A stretch of 64,000 nt of DNA from Spirochaetes bacterium RBG_16_49_21 (GTDB taxonomy: Bacteria > Spirochaetota > UBA4802 > UBA5550), in NCBI GenBank assembly GCA_001829495.1, contig MIBJ01000056.1, positions 1 through 64,000 of the forward strand, read 5' to 3'. A program made the position numbers and the translations under genes. A model generated the notes under the pieces. It had not been told where the DNA came from, did no database searches, and was given only the letters and a program-made list of their open reading frames with translations. This document shows, in pieces, positions 50,179-59,701 of the stretch. Position 1 is the first letter of the stretch; every line of letters begins with the position of its first letter.

Positions 50179-51633
50179 ATGAATGATAAATTTAAATATC
50201 TCATAGTTTCCCTGTTCTGCGCCGCTACCCTATCGTATGGGATCATGAAATATCATGCGGAACTGGCGTATTTAAAAGACTATATTTATGGAACATACCT
50301 TGAGCTTGCCGAGACATTCTTCCCTCTCCCTGAAAACTTTACCATCATCAATAATCGCGCATATAAAAAATACGTCAAGACGTTCACGCATCTTCCCCGA
50401 GGCTCAGTACATGCCGGAGGCATAGTATTGTACCAAGTGCACGGAACAAGGGATCTGGACGAACTGGCCCCGGACCTGATCCGCTATAGCGAATACTACA
50501 GCGAATCCAGGCTCAAAAGCGATATGAAAAAATACAACGGCTTGGCATCGAACAGGCTGCGTGAAAATATGACCGTGATCGTACCCGATGCCGCGCCTGC
50601 CCTGATCATTGATACGAAAAACCATTCCAAGCCGCAGCTTATCGCCGCCAAGGGGCTCTACTTCACCGGCACATCGGCCGGTTCGCCGAAGTTTATAGAC
50701 AACCTGGAGCGATACGGGAAGCAGGGGATCAACACGGTTGTATTCGATGCCAAGGACATCACCGGGATCGTTAACTATTACAGCAGGGTGAATGAGGTCC
50801 GGAAATACGACACCCATGGGAAGAGGACCATCGGCAACATTGAAAAACTTATCCGCATGCTCAAAGAGAACGGCTTCTACACCATCGCCCGGATAGCCGT
50901 ATTCCACGACCACCTTCTTCGAAAAAAAGCGCCTCAGTTCGCCATCCGCTCGAAAAGAACAGGCGGGGTGTGGAATCCGGAATCCAAGGAGAAATGGTGC
51001 GATCCGACCAGTAAAAAAGTCCAGGACTACAATATCGACATCGCCCTGGAGCTGGCCGACCGGGGGGTTGATGAGATCCAATTCGATTATATCCGCTTCC
51101 CGACGACCGGCGATCTTTCCGATGCCGGTTTCAAATATGATTTCGGCGCCATGACGAACGATGAATCGATCACCCATTTCCTCCGGCGCGCGTATCGGAA
51201 AATATCAGCGCATAATGCCCGCCTGTCGATAGATATTTTCGGCGTTGTGGCCTGGGGCAAGGCGGTCGACATCAACAACACCGGCCAGCGGATAGAGCTT
51301 CTCGCCCGCTCCTGCGACATCATTTCTCCCATGCTCTATCCGTCGCACTTTAATGATGATTTCGACGGATACCCGCGGCCCGGCGACAACCCGTATTATT
51401 TTATTTACAACGGCTGCATCAAAGTGGCGCGCATCGCCGGCGGCCGGAGCGTCGTGCGCCCCTGGCTCCAGGCCTTCCGCTGGAATGTATCCCATTACAA
51501 TACCGATTATATCCTGACACAGATAAAAGCCTGCAACGATTCAGGCACCCGGGGATATCTTTTTTGGAACTCTTCTAACGAATATGACACGGTACTCCGG
51601 GCTCTGGAGGAGATCAATTCAAAGGAAAACTAA
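50179..51633 (+). CDS. DUF4015/putative glycoside hydrolase-like exported protein
   Basis: A 484-residue protein with an N-terminal membrane segment (YLIVSLFCAATLSYGIMKYH). From about residue 170 it shows the DUF4015 pattern of a TIM-barrel hydrolase: GINTVVFDAKDITGIVNYY, NGFYTIARIAVFHDHLL, GVDEIQFDYIRFPTTGDL, LSIDIFGVVAWGKAV and DIISPMLYPSHF. Acidic residues in VFDAKD and FDYIRFP are the likely catalytic positions. The substrate is unknown; the family is often near polysaccharide or envelope genes. No Shine-Dalgarno is clear before the ATG. Confidence 0.82.
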   Translation: MNDKFKYLIVSLFCAATLSYGIMKYHAELAYLKDYIYGTYLELAETFFPLPENFTIINNRAYKKYVKTFTHLPRGSVHAGGIVLYQVHGTRDLDELAPDLIRYSEYYSESRLKSDMKKYNGLASNRLRENMTVIVPDAAPALIIDTKNHSKPQLIAAKGLYFTGTSAGSPKFIDNLERYGKQGINTVVFDAKDITGIVNYYSRVNEVRKYDTHGKRTIGNIEKLIRMLKENGFYTIARIAVFHDHLLRKKAPQFAIRSKRTGGVWNPESKEKWCDPTSKKVQDYNIDIALELADRGVDEIQFDYIRFPTTGDLSDAGFKYDFGAMTNDESITHFLRRAYRKISAHNARLSIDIFGVVAWGKAVDINNTGQRIELLARSCDIISPMLYPSHFNDDFDGYPRPGDNPYYFIYNGCIKVARIAGGRSVVRPWLQAFRWNVSHYNTDYILTQIKACNDSGTRGYLFWNSSNEYDTVLRALEEINSKEN

Positions 51634-51770
51634 AAAAATACGGAAGAAATAAAAGCGCCGCTCCGATTATTAGTATAGTGATTCAGCAAAACATGGCTTG
51701 ACAGCATATTCTCTTTTGGAATATATTAATAGAGTTATTGCATAACTAATTATAATTATTCATTTTTACG

Positions 51771-51876
51771 GGGGCTGTCTAAAAAGATGCTCGCGCAGAG
51801 ACGACCTCACCCCCGGCCCCTCTCCAAATTGGAGAGGGGGGCAGCAGAAGGAAGCTAATTCAGCGCGGGTGAGGTC
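51771..51876. repeat. Family-B-related fragment
   Basis: GGGGCTGTCTAAAAAG (51771-51786) equals a family-B terminal repeat; next is a hairpin GACCTCACCCCC...GGGTGAGGTC around CCCCTCTCCAAATTGGAG. Only one terminus is family-B-like, so it may be a solo end joined to another palindrome. The gap 51634-51891 holds nothing else. Confidence 0.6.
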
Positions 51877-51891
51877 AAAGAAGGGGACGAT

Positions 51892-52266
51892 ATGGTAGAA
51901 AAAAGAAAATACGAACGGTACCACTGTAAATTAAAAACAAAATTCAACTTTTATGAGGGGAACCCGGATGAAATCGATTACGACATCACCGTACCGAGCA
52001 AGGGAAAAGGGATAATATGCGATATCAGCCAGGGAGGAGTCTTCATCATTTCAAAGGAACGAGTGACGGTGGGTATCCCGGCTCTGCTTCAATTTAAGAC
52101 GAAAAAAAGCAAATATTCCGTACAAGCCCGGATCGTGAGGACCGGATTATTGAAAAACAACCCGACTGAAGCTGCAAAAATCTTTTTAAAATATATAGCT
52201 CTCGGCGATTCATATATAGCCGTGGAATTCAAGGAGCCCATACAATTATCCCACGATGAGCTGTGA
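51892..52266 (+). CDS. PilZ-domain protein
   Basis: A 124-residue stand-alone PilZ domain. The c-di-GMP-binding motifs are RKYERYHC (RxxxR, about 4-11) and CDISQGGVFI (D/NxSxxG, about 43), then the barrel strand QARIVRTG. PilZ proteins respond to c-di-GMP and often regulate motility or envelope functions. The gene stops 3 bases before the next, unrecognised gene, so the two are likely co-expressed. Confidence 0.88.
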   Translation: MVEKRKYERYHCKLKTKFNFYEGNPDEIDYDITVPSKGKGIICDISQGGVFIISKERVTVGIPALLQFKTKKSKYSVQARIVRTGLLKNNPTEAAKIFLKYIALGDSYIAVEFKEPIQLSHDEL

Positions 52267-52269
52267 ACC

Positions 52270-53130
52270 ATGAAAAATATCATTATCAGAATCAATGATA
52301 TATCCGATATCGACACCTCGAAAATATCAGTATACGATCTGAATAACCGCTATGTGGACAGCCACGGCAACATGTACGGCCTCAAGTATAATAAGGCCCT
52401 CCGGAGAATGGAGATAATTAAAATCGTCAGAACCCATGAGAAGAATGCGGACAGTTACCAACAGAAAATCCTCATAAAAAAACGGAGTCTGGGCGAATCG
52501 GCGATAAACGGCAACAGCATGCTTGCGGGCAGGAAAGAAGGACTTCAGGAGGCATCAGAGCCATTTTTCAGTCCCGACGCCTTTATTGAAAAGGCAATGG
52601 AATTGACCCGAACCCACAGGGAGAGGATCAAGGGCATCATCATGAATGTTAGAAATTCCAATATCATACATAAAGATAACAAAACAGAGGGCAACCAGCT
52701 GGAGGATATTTTTAGAAATCTTGATATAGACGTCATCCAGGGCGTCGACAATCTGTTGAACCATCAGAAAGAGCTCATCAATTACCCGCGATCCGTATCC
52801 TACTATCAGGCGAAAATGGACGACCGGGGACGCGAGATTATGGAGACCCTGGCGAGCAGCAACAAGAAAGTGCTCCGCTTCATTTACCTTTCGGAAATGC
52901 TGGAGAATATCGGAATTCTATACAAGAACATGGACAGGATCATCAAAACCCTCAAGACCTTTCTCGAGGAAATAAACCTCGAAGAGGTAAAATGGATCAC
53001 ATCCTATGAGAGGCAATCCTTCAAGGACGGCATGATTTCCATAAATACGACGATCCAGGAAATATCCTCCTTGCAAGACGAATTAAAGCACCTGGAGCAG
53101 TTTACCTACAATCTCGATCATTATGCATAG
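52270..53130 (+). CDS. Unknown protein next to PilZ gene
   Basis: Not recognised. A 286-residue soluble protein. The first 60 residues (IRINDISDIDTSKISVYDLN, NKALRRMEIIKIVRTHEKNA) look like a small sheet domain. A central variable part follows, then a helical bundle with coiled-coil character (GREIMETLASSNKKVLRFIY, NMDRIIKTLKTFLEEINLEE, TIQEISSLQDELKHLEQF). No membrane segment or cofactor motif. It follows the PilZ gene directly, so it may be the PilZ partner. Confidence 0.6.
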   Translation: MKNIIIRINDISDIDTSKISVYDLNNRYVDSHGNMYGLKYNKALRRMEIIKIVRTHEKNADSYQQKILIKKRSLGESAINGNSMLAGRKEGLQEASEPFFSPDAFIEKAMELTRTHRERIKGIIMNVRNSNIIHKDNKTEGNQLEDIFRNLDIDVIQGVDNLLNHQKELINYPRSVSYYQAKMDDRGREIMETLASSNKKVLRFIYLSEMLENIGILYKNMDRIIKTLKTFLEEINLEEVKWITSYERQSFKDGMISINTTIQEISSLQDELKHLEQFTYNLDHYA

Positions 53131-53157
53131 CCGCAAAAAACCTGATAATCTACACCC

Positions 53158-56100
53158 ATGATACTGAAGCCGGTCTCCGATATTTTCAGGCGGTCGGAAG
53201 AATTTCTTGCTTTCGAGCAGGAACGATCCAAGAAAACCGCGGGTGTTTCGGGAACAATCCTGATAGAGGGGATTTCACCCGCGTCCTTCCCCTTGATTTC
53301 AGCTTCGATATTCAACGCTTCTCCGGTTCAAACCGTCATTATAACCGAAAATTACCAGAAAATGTATGACCTGCATCTGAACCTCGCAGCCTTTGTCGAC
53401 CCGGGGCTCCTTTTTGTGTTTCCTCCATGGGAGACCCTCCCGTATGAGTTCGTATCCCCGCCTGAAAAAACAGAACGTGAACGGCTAACCGCCCTCTACC
53501 GCCTCCTCAGCGGAGAACCTGCCCTGGTGGTCACAACCGTTGAGTCGCTTATCCGGAAAATTCCGGACAGGGATTTTTTCAATAAAAAAGGCGTGGTGCT
53601 GGAGTCCGGCGGGGAATATCCCTTTGATGACATCATGGAAATGCTTTCCGGATACGGCTATTCGCGCGAAAAACGGGTCGATTCCTTCGGCCAATTTTCG
53701 GTAAAGGGGGGTATAATCGACATTTTCCTCCCATCCAATGAGAATCCGCTGCGGCTCGATTTCCTCGGCGATACCCTTGAAGCGATCAGGGAATTCGATA
53801 TCTACGATCAGACCTCAAAAGCGAGCCGGGATTCGATGACCGTTTATCCGCGAAAGGAGCTTATCCTCTTTGAAAATGAAAGAGTCCGGCTTTTCGCGAT
53901 TTTAGCGGATGCGCGGGAGCGGGGGATGGATCTGCCGGAAAGCATTTTACAGCAGCTCGACGAGGGCGCGATAACGGAGGTGGCCGGAATTGAAGATTTA
54001 TTTCCCCGCGTGATACAGGCTACGACCCTGACCTCATATCTGCGCGACGAGGGCCGGATCATACTCATTGAGCCGGCCGAACTGTCCGCCCGGAAGAGCC
54101 ACATTGAGAAAACGTTTCATGAGCTGTACCGAAAAAATCGATCGGCCACGATCTGCCTTCATCCGGATGAGCTGATCGATGCTGCATCCCTTGACGCCGC
54201 ATCCCGAAACGCGATATCGCTCCAGTCCTTCACCGCTTCCCCGCATTCCCTGAAATGGCGGCTCAGGAGCATCCCCAACTTCCACGGAAGGATCAAGCAG
54301 GTCCGCGAGGAGATCGCCGCAAAAATCTCGCAGGACTGGAGGGTCATCATCACGACCGGATTCGAGGGACAGGCGCGGAGACTCCATGATCTCTTTTCCG
54401 AATTCCATCCCGACGGCCGGTTCGAGACTTTCGCCGATGCTCCGGTGAAGATCCTCCTTTCACCCCTGACGGAGGGGCTCGAGATAACCCTGTGCAAAGT
54501 TCTTATACTGTCAGACCATGAAATTTTCGGCAAGAGCTACCGGAAAAAACGCGAGTTCAAGAAGAAGACCTCCCGGCCGATCGATTCTTTTATGGATCTT
54601 AAATCAGGCGACTATGTGGTGCACATCAACCACGGGATCGGGATATTCAGGAAAATGGAGCGCATGGCCGCCGGCGGGGTCGAGCGCGATTTCCTCCTTA
54701 TCGAGTATGCGGAGGGAGACAAGCTCTACGTTCCGCTGGACCAGATCGTCATGGTTCAGAAATACCTCGGCATCGAAGGGAGAAAGCCCCACATCGACCA
54801 CCTGGGGAAAAAATCAGCCTGGAACAGAATCAAGGAAAAAGTTCAAAAATCGGTACAGGAAGTTGCCTCAGAGCTCATCAAAATCTATTCAGCCCGGAAA
54901 GCCTTGAGGGGTTTTCCGTTTCCGCCCGACACCCAGTGGCAGGAGGAATTCGAGGCGCTGTTCGAGTTCGAGGAAACGCCCGACCAGATCACGGCGATTG
55001 AAGATGTGAAGGATGATATGGAAAGCCCGCGGCCGATGGACCGTCTCATCTGCGGGGACGTGGGATTCGGCAAGACCGAGGTGGCCATCAGGGCGTCCTT
55101 CAAGGCAGTGATGGCGGGAAGGCAGGTCGCCATGCTGGTACCCACCACGGTATTGGCCATGCAGCACTTTTCGACATTCAAAAAGCGCTTCGAAGGCTAT
55201 CCGATCGAAATCGACATGATCTCCCGCTTCAGAAGCCATGGAGAGATAAAACAGATCAAAGAAAGGCTCAAACAAGGGAACATCGACATTATAATCGGCA
55301 CGCACGCCATGCTCTCAAAGGACACGGTGATCAAGAACCTCGGCCTGCTCATCATCGACGAGGAGCAGCGTTTCGGCGTCCGGCACAAAGAGGAGCTGAA
55401 AAAATTCAGGACCCTGGTCGACGTCATGACCCTTTCGGCGACCCCGATCCCCCGGACCCTGCACATGGCGGTGGCGGGGGTCCGCGACCTGTCCATCATC
55501 CTCACGCCCCCCGAGAACCGCCAGTCGATCGAGACGTATGTGCTGGAGGAGAATCCGGACATACTCCGCATGGCCGTGCTGAACGAAATCGAGCGCAACG
55601 GCCAGGTCTTTTACGTGTATAACCGGGTCCAGACCATCGAGGCGCACGCGGCCGCGCTCCGGCAGCTCGCGCCCGAGGCAAGCTGGGCGGTGGCGCACGG
55701 ACAGATGCGGGAGCACGAGCTTGAACGCGTGATGATAGATTTTCTGGATAAAAAATACGACGCCCTGGTGAGCACCTCCATCATCGAGTCGGGACTGGAC
55801 ATGCCGAACGTCAATACCATCATCATAAACCGCGCCGACGCCTTCGGCCTGGCCCAGCTCTACCAGCTTAAAGGCCGCGTGGGGCGCTCCATGCGCAAGG
55901 CGTACGCCTATCTCTTTTATCCGAAGCACCGGCCCCTCACCGAGGAGGCGATGAAGCGGCTCCGCGTCATTGCCGAATACGCCGACCTGGGAAGCGGATT
56001 CAGAATCGCCATGAAAGACCTGGAGATACGGGGAGCGGGAAACATACTCGGCGTGGAGCAGTCGGGCAACATCTATGAAATCGGCTTTGAGCTGTACCTG

Positions 56101-56592
56101 CAGATGCTCGACGAGGCGATCAGAAAACTCAAGGGAGAGCCGGTTGCTTCCCTGTTCAGAACTCCGATCTTCCTGAAAACCGACTTTTTCATTCCCGATG
56201 AATATATCAATGATGAAAAACAGAAGATCGAGTTTTACAAGCGCTTCGAATCATGCGATTCCCTGGATGAGGTGGAACAGGTTGAAAAGGAGCTCGTGGA
56301 CCGGTTCGGCCCCTATCCCGAGGAGGTGCGCGTTCTGATCGAGATTGAAAAGATCCGGGCCATGGCGACGCTTATGGCCATTGATGAGATACTTGAGGAT
56401 TCCCGATCAATTCGGATTAAGATTTCCGGAAGCTCGAAGGTCGACATAGAAAAGGTGATCGCCCTGATTACGAAAGACAAGCGGCTTGCCATTGATGCGG
56501 GCGAGCAGGACACCCTTGTCTTCACGCCGGAATCAATGAAGGGAGAAAAAAAGGTCGTGCCGTTGAAAAAATTGTTGCAACAATTAGGGTGA
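53158..56592 (+). CDS. mfd: Transcription-repair coupling factor
   Basis: A 1144-residue Mfd. N-terminal UvrB-like domain (VFPPWETLPYEFVSPPEKT about 82), then the RNA polymerase-interacting domain (GDYVVHINHGIGIFRKMERM about 485), then the superfamily 2 translocase: Walker A GDVGFGKTEVAIRAS (about 637), Walker B IIDEEQRFGVRHKE (about 735), motif VI QLKGRVGRSMRKAY (about 905), and the C-terminal TRCF domain. It moves stalled RNA polymerase off DNA lesions and recruits UvrA. Size and order agree with typical Mfd. No Shine-Dalgarno is visible. Confidence 0.95.
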   Translation: MILKPVSDIFRRSEEFLAFEQERSKKTAGVSGTILIEGISPASFPLISASIFNASPVQTVIITENYQKMYDLHLNLAAFVDPGLLFVFPPWETLPYEFVSPPEKTERERLTALYRLLSGEPALVVTTVESLIRKIPDRDFFNKKGVVLESGGEYPFDDIMEMLSGYGYSREKRVDSFGQFSVKGGIIDIFLPSNENPLRLDFLGDTLEAIREFDIYDQTSKASRDSMTVYPRKELILFENERVRLFAILADARERGMDLPESILQQLDEGAITEVAGIEDLFPRVIQATTLTSYLRDEGRIILIEPAELSARKSHIEKTFHELYRKNRSATICLHPDELIDAASLDAASRNAISLQSFTASPHSLKWRLRSIPNFHGRIKQVREEIAAKISQDWRVIITTGFEGQARRLHDLFSEFHPDGRFETFADAPVKILLSPLTEGLEITLCKVLILSDHEIFGKSYRKKREFKKKTSRPIDSFMDLKSGDYVVHINHGIGIFRKMERMAAGGVERDFLLIEYAEGDKLYVPLDQIVMVQKYLGIEGRKPHIDHLGKKSAWNRIKEKVQKSVQEVASELIKIYSARKALRGFPFPPDTQWQEEFEALFEFEETPDQITAIEDVKDDMESPRPMDRLICGDVGFGKTEVAIRASFKAVMAGRQVAMLVPTTVLAMQHFSTFKKRFEGYPIEIDMISRFRSHGEIKQIKERLKQGNIDIIIGTHAMLSKDTVIKNLGLLIIDEEQRFGVRHKEELKKFRTLVDVMTLSATPIPRTLHMAVAGVRDLSIILTPPENRQSIETYVLEENPDILRMAVLNEIERNGQVFYVYNRVQTIEAHAAALRQLAPEASWAVAHGQMREHELERVMIDFLDKKYDALVSTSIIESGLDMPNVNTIIINRADAFGLAQLYQLKGRVGRSMRKAYAYLFYPKHRPLTEEAMKRLRVIAEYADLGSGFRIAMKDLEIRGAGNILGVEQSGNIYEIGFELYLQMLDEAIRKLKGEPVASLFRTPIFLKTDFFIPDEYINDEKQKIEFYKRFESCDSLDEVEQVEKELVDRFGPYPEEVRVLIEIEKIRAMATLMAIDEILEDSRSIRIKISGSSKVDIEKVIALITKDKRLAIDAGEQDTLVFTPESMKGEKKVVPLKKLLQQLG

Positions 56593-56735
56593 TCATTAAT
56601 GACTGCACCGTATGGTTTCAGTTTCCCCGCCTCCCAAGGCAGATCGGGATTTTATGTAACAATAAATTATCACAACTGTTCCCAATTGGATCGAACAGTC
56701 ATAAAGCTTAAATTTTTATGTGAAGGATTAGTACT

Positions 56736-57440
56736 ATGAAAAAGGCAAAATTAATATTTTCAATAATGCTCATTGCCCCGCTTTTCTTGATATCGACGTG
56801 CAAGAAAGAGGGTGATGAGACGGCTGTAAAGATCGATGATGAAAAATACAGCATCAACCAGTTCAATAACTATTACTATATGTTCGCGAAGATGATGCTT
56901 AACCTTGATAAGAAAGATGTGGATAAAATGGCCGCCAATCCCGAAATAGAGAATAATCCAACATTGAATCTTCTGAACAAATCCAAGTTCATGGAATACT
57001 TTGTCAGCAGAAAGTTGCTCTACATCAAGGCATTTCAGGATGATGCCGTCAATAAAGACGATCTGAATACGGTGGCGGATCTGGCGAAGCTGCAGTTCAT
57101 ATCATCGTACTATTTAAGCCAGAAGCTCAAAGATGATATTAAAGTCTCGGATGAAGACGTTAATAATTTCTACAATAAAAACAAGGATCAGCTCAAGGGC
57201 CTCCCGATGAATGACGAGGTGATAAACAGGATAAAGCAGCAGATATTCATGGAAAAACTGGAGCAGAAATCTCAACAGTTCATAATTGAAATACTCGGGG
57301 AGATCAAGGTCAACAAGGAAGGATTCAAAAAATACATTGCCAAATTAAATAAAGAAAAGACGGCCGGAGAGAAGAAAGAAGACAAAAAAGAAGATAAAAA
57401 GGAGAAACAAGCCCCGAACAACCAAACCGGTAAAAAATAA
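56736..57440 (+). CDS. SurA-N-like lipoprotein
   Basis: A 234-residue lipoprotein with lipobox LISTC. The body resembles the N-terminal helical part of SurA/PpiD chaperones (DEKYSINQFNNYYYMFAKMM, SRKLLYIKAFQDDAVNKDD, VSDEDVNNFYNKNKDQLKGL), without a parvulin isomerase domain. The tail is highly charged (KKEDKKEDKKEKQ). Probably a periplasmic chaperone. An intrinsic terminator follows at 57503. Confidence 0.75.
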   Translation: MKKAKLIFSIMLIAPLFLISTCKKEGDETAVKIDDEKYSINQFNNYYYMFAKMMLNLDKKDVDKMAANPEIENNPTLNLLNKSKFMEYFVSRKLLYIKAFQDDAVNKDDLNTVADLAKLQFISSYYLSQKLKDDIKVSDEDVNNFYNKNKDQLKGLPMNDEVINRIKQQIFMEKLEQKSQQFIIEILGEIKVNKEGFKKYIAKLNKEKTAGEKKEDKKEDKKEKQAPNNQTGKK

Positions 57441-57502
57441 TAAGGCAAGTATGGATGAGCCGCGGGTTAACTGCCCGTCATAATCCATATGCACATTGAA
57501 AA

Positions 57503-57530
57503 AACAGCCGCTCTCACACGGCTGTTTTTT
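57503..57530 (+). terminator. Intrinsic terminator
   Basis: ACAGCCG, 8-base loop CTCTCACA, CGGCTGT followed by a T-run; A-run on the other side. Located after the SurA-N-like gene. Confidence 0.85.
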
Positions 57531-57575
57531 TATTGACAGTCGCGAATCGGAATTGATAACATAAGTACTTGACTT

Positions 57576-57660
57576 AGAGACTGACTGAAAAGCCCCCAAC
57601 CCCCCGGAGGGGGGCCAATATAATATCTGGCTGCTCCCCCTTTGGGGGATTTAGGGGGAA
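57576..57660. repeat. Family-B-related element
   Basis: GAGACTGACTGAAAAGCCCC opens the element, CCCCCCGGAGGGGGG and CCCCCTTTGGGGG form hairpins, and ATTTAGGGGG closes it. It resembles half of family-B copy 1. It sits upstream of the lipoprotein at 57684. Confidence 0.6.
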
Positions 57661-57683
57661 GTATTAAACAGAGGAGCATATAG

Positions 57684-58250
57684 ATGCTAAACAAGCCGAA
57701 AACAACCCTTATAGCACTCTTCTTCGCCGCTTTGACGCTCATCTCCTGCATGAGCAGATCCGTCAAATACCTGTCCCGGCCCCTTCCGCCCAATACCGGC
57801 GTGGCGGTAATAGTCGATGCCTCCAACAGGGTGAAAAACGTAATCATGGCGCGGTTTCTCGCCAGGGGCTTTGCCGTAAAGGCGGTTAATGCCTCCGATT
57901 TCTACACCATGGATAACGTGTTCGATATAAGAGATTTTAAAAAGATATCATACCTGGAGCGGGAGCACAATTTACTCTCTCTGGAGAAAACATTCGATAA
58001 TCTGTACAAAATGCATTACTACAACTTTGAGGTGAACAAGGCGGAGGTGCTGGCCGAAATGAGGAACAAATGGAATGTCCAGTATTTAGTGCTCCTTGAA
58101 TTAAAGCCTTTCGCCAGGACAAGCTGGGGCAGAGCGATCGATCTTCGAACCAATGATCTGATATGGATTGAAAATTATCCCACTTCATTCATCGACAACA
58201 CGGAGAAGATAGTCGATAAGTTCATAGACAGCATGACCGGAAAAAAATAA
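57684..58250 (+). CDS. Lipoprotein of unknown function (paralogue of neighbour's C-terminal part)
   Basis: A 188-residue lipoprotein, lipobox LISC. The C-terminal part (RTNDLIWIENYPTSFIDNT) resembles that of the next protein (VRSKDLIWMQSDIAGSI), so the two share a domain. The rest, with LPPNTGVAVIVDASN and ARFLARGFAVKAVNA, looks like an alternating sheet and helix domain. Not recognised beyond that. Its stop directly abuts the next start. Confidence 0.6.
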   Translation: MLNKPKTTLIALFFAALTLISCMSRSVKYLSRPLPPNTGVAVIVDASNRVKNVIMARFLARGFAVKAVNASDFYTMDNVFDIRDFKKISYLEREHNLLSLEKTFDNLYKMHYYNFEVNKAEVLAEMRNKWNVQYLVLLELKPFARTSWGRAIDLRTNDLIWIENYPTSFIDNTEKIVDKFIDSMTGKK

Positions 58251-59276
58251 ATGAAATTATCGCGCGTCGCAACCTCTTGTATCATGACCTGCCTGCTCGC
58301 AGCAGCGGCCGAAGCCGCTCCCGTAATGGCTTTCGGCTACCTTGCCAATAAATCCAAAGACGGCAATTACGACTATCTCGAGACCATCTTCCCGAACTCG
58401 TTCGCAGGCTCCATCCAAAACATATTCTGGGTCGACGTGATTAAACCGATCCGTGTCAACCGGATCATGAAAAAATATAACCTCCGGCTGGAAAAGGAAT
58501 ACAGGCCCTATGAGCTCGTCGACATCGCCCGCAAATTATCGGCCGACTATTTCATCAACGGGAATTTCATCATACTCCCCAAAGACAGGATCAGAATCAA
58601 CATCAACCTCTGCTCCAGCGGCGGCAGGCTTTTCACCTTCTCCAACACCGGCAGGATGGAAGCGGAAATTTTTAAACTCGTCGACCGTATCGCGAATATA
58701 ATTATAGATTTCATGAGCAAAGAGAAGCTGTTCATGTCCGGAATAATCCCCGGGGGATCGAAGATCGGCATATTTACCAATCTGAGCGGAGAAGACCTTA
58801 ATTATCTCTATTATTCATTTCTGTCCGGCGGCTACCGGATCGCCGGTATTCAGGCTAATTCCTTGAACAATAATCTCTCTACCGACATGATAGAAAGCTT
58901 CAAATACATGTCCGGCAGTGAAAATTCATATCAGACGATCACCGATCTTCGGAGTGCGGGATTCCGCTACGGAACCTGGGCCGGTCCGGGATATATCACG
59001 GAACTGAATTATATAAAAAAAATCTACCGGATCTACGACCAAAACTACTTTGACGCAAAAGCCGCAATCCTCAACAAGATGAGCGCCGCACATGATATGG
59101 ATAAAATCCTTGTCATCGGATTCAACAATCTGAAGACCGGAGCCTGGATACGCTGTCTTGATGTGAGGTCAAAAGACCTTATCTGGATGCAATCCGACAT
59201 CGCCGGCTCGATTCCCGAGATCTGCTCAAAGATAATCAAAAGGATGTCGTCCGGGATAAGCCCGCGGCGCGAGTAG
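58251..59276 (+). CDS. Exported protein of unknown function with repeated domain
   Basis: A 341-residue exported protein (signal TSCIMTCLLAAAAEAAPVMA). Two similar halves are visible: each has a sheet-like segment with a FINGNFI or KIGIF pattern and a region ending DLIWM. The C-terminal part is related to that of the upstream lipoprotein. Some features (AFGYLANKSKDGNYDYLETI) recall FlgO/TolB-N-type outer-membrane assembly domains. The start codon ATG directly follows the preceding stop, so the pair is one transcription unit. Confidence 0.6.
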   Translation: MKLSRVATSCIMTCLLAAAAEAAPVMAFGYLANKSKDGNYDYLETIFPNSFAGSIQNIFWVDVIKPIRVNRIMKKYNLRLEKEYRPYELVDIARKLSADYFINGNFIILPKDRIRININLCSSGGRLFTFSNTGRMEAEIFKLVDRIANIIIDFMSKEKLFMSGIIPGGSKIGIFTNLSGEDLNYLYYSFLSGGYRIAGIQANSLNNNLSTDMIESFKYMSGSENSYQTITDLRSAGFRYGTWAGPGYITELNYIKKIYRIYDQNYFDAKAAILNKMSAAHDMDKILVIGFNNLKTGAWIRCLDVRSKDLIWMQSDIAGSIPEICSKIIKRMSSGISPRRE

Positions 59277-59701
59277 TCAAAACCCATCATCCAATCTGTC
59301 CGTCTTGCCGCTAGAGATGAAGCTTAATGGATTCCAACACTCTATATGCCTCTATGAATGAATTTAGTCAAGAAAAAAGATAGTTGATATTATTCAGGCA
59401 GGATTGGATTGGTGATTGACAAATATGCACAAATATTAATCATTTACCCGCAGAAAGGGGCTAAATTATTTTCCGGGAAATTCCAGATTAAGACTCCCTT
59501 TTCCTCATAAGAAGCCCCCTCAGGGGGATGGGGGGTCTTAAAAAATGTGGACACAGCAGTTTTAGCCGGAATTTAATTCGCGCCAAAAAAAACGCAGAGA
59601 TATTCTGCATCAATAAAATTTATGAAACATTTTATCCATGATTTAACCCTATAAGGTTAAACGCTCTTACCGTATAAGATTAAACCCGTAAGGAAATCAA
59701 A
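59277..59701. other. Intergenic region with repeat fragment and tandem motif
   Basis: No gene was seen. A family-B-like fragment (CCCCCTCAGGGGGATGGGGG, about 59514-59533) is present. Just before the next gene are two near-identical 13-base copies TATAAGGTTAAAC and TATAAGATTAAAC, at 59650 and 59673, that is, 23 bases apart; spacing near two helical turns suits a dimeric regulator, but this is speculative. Confidence 0.5.
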
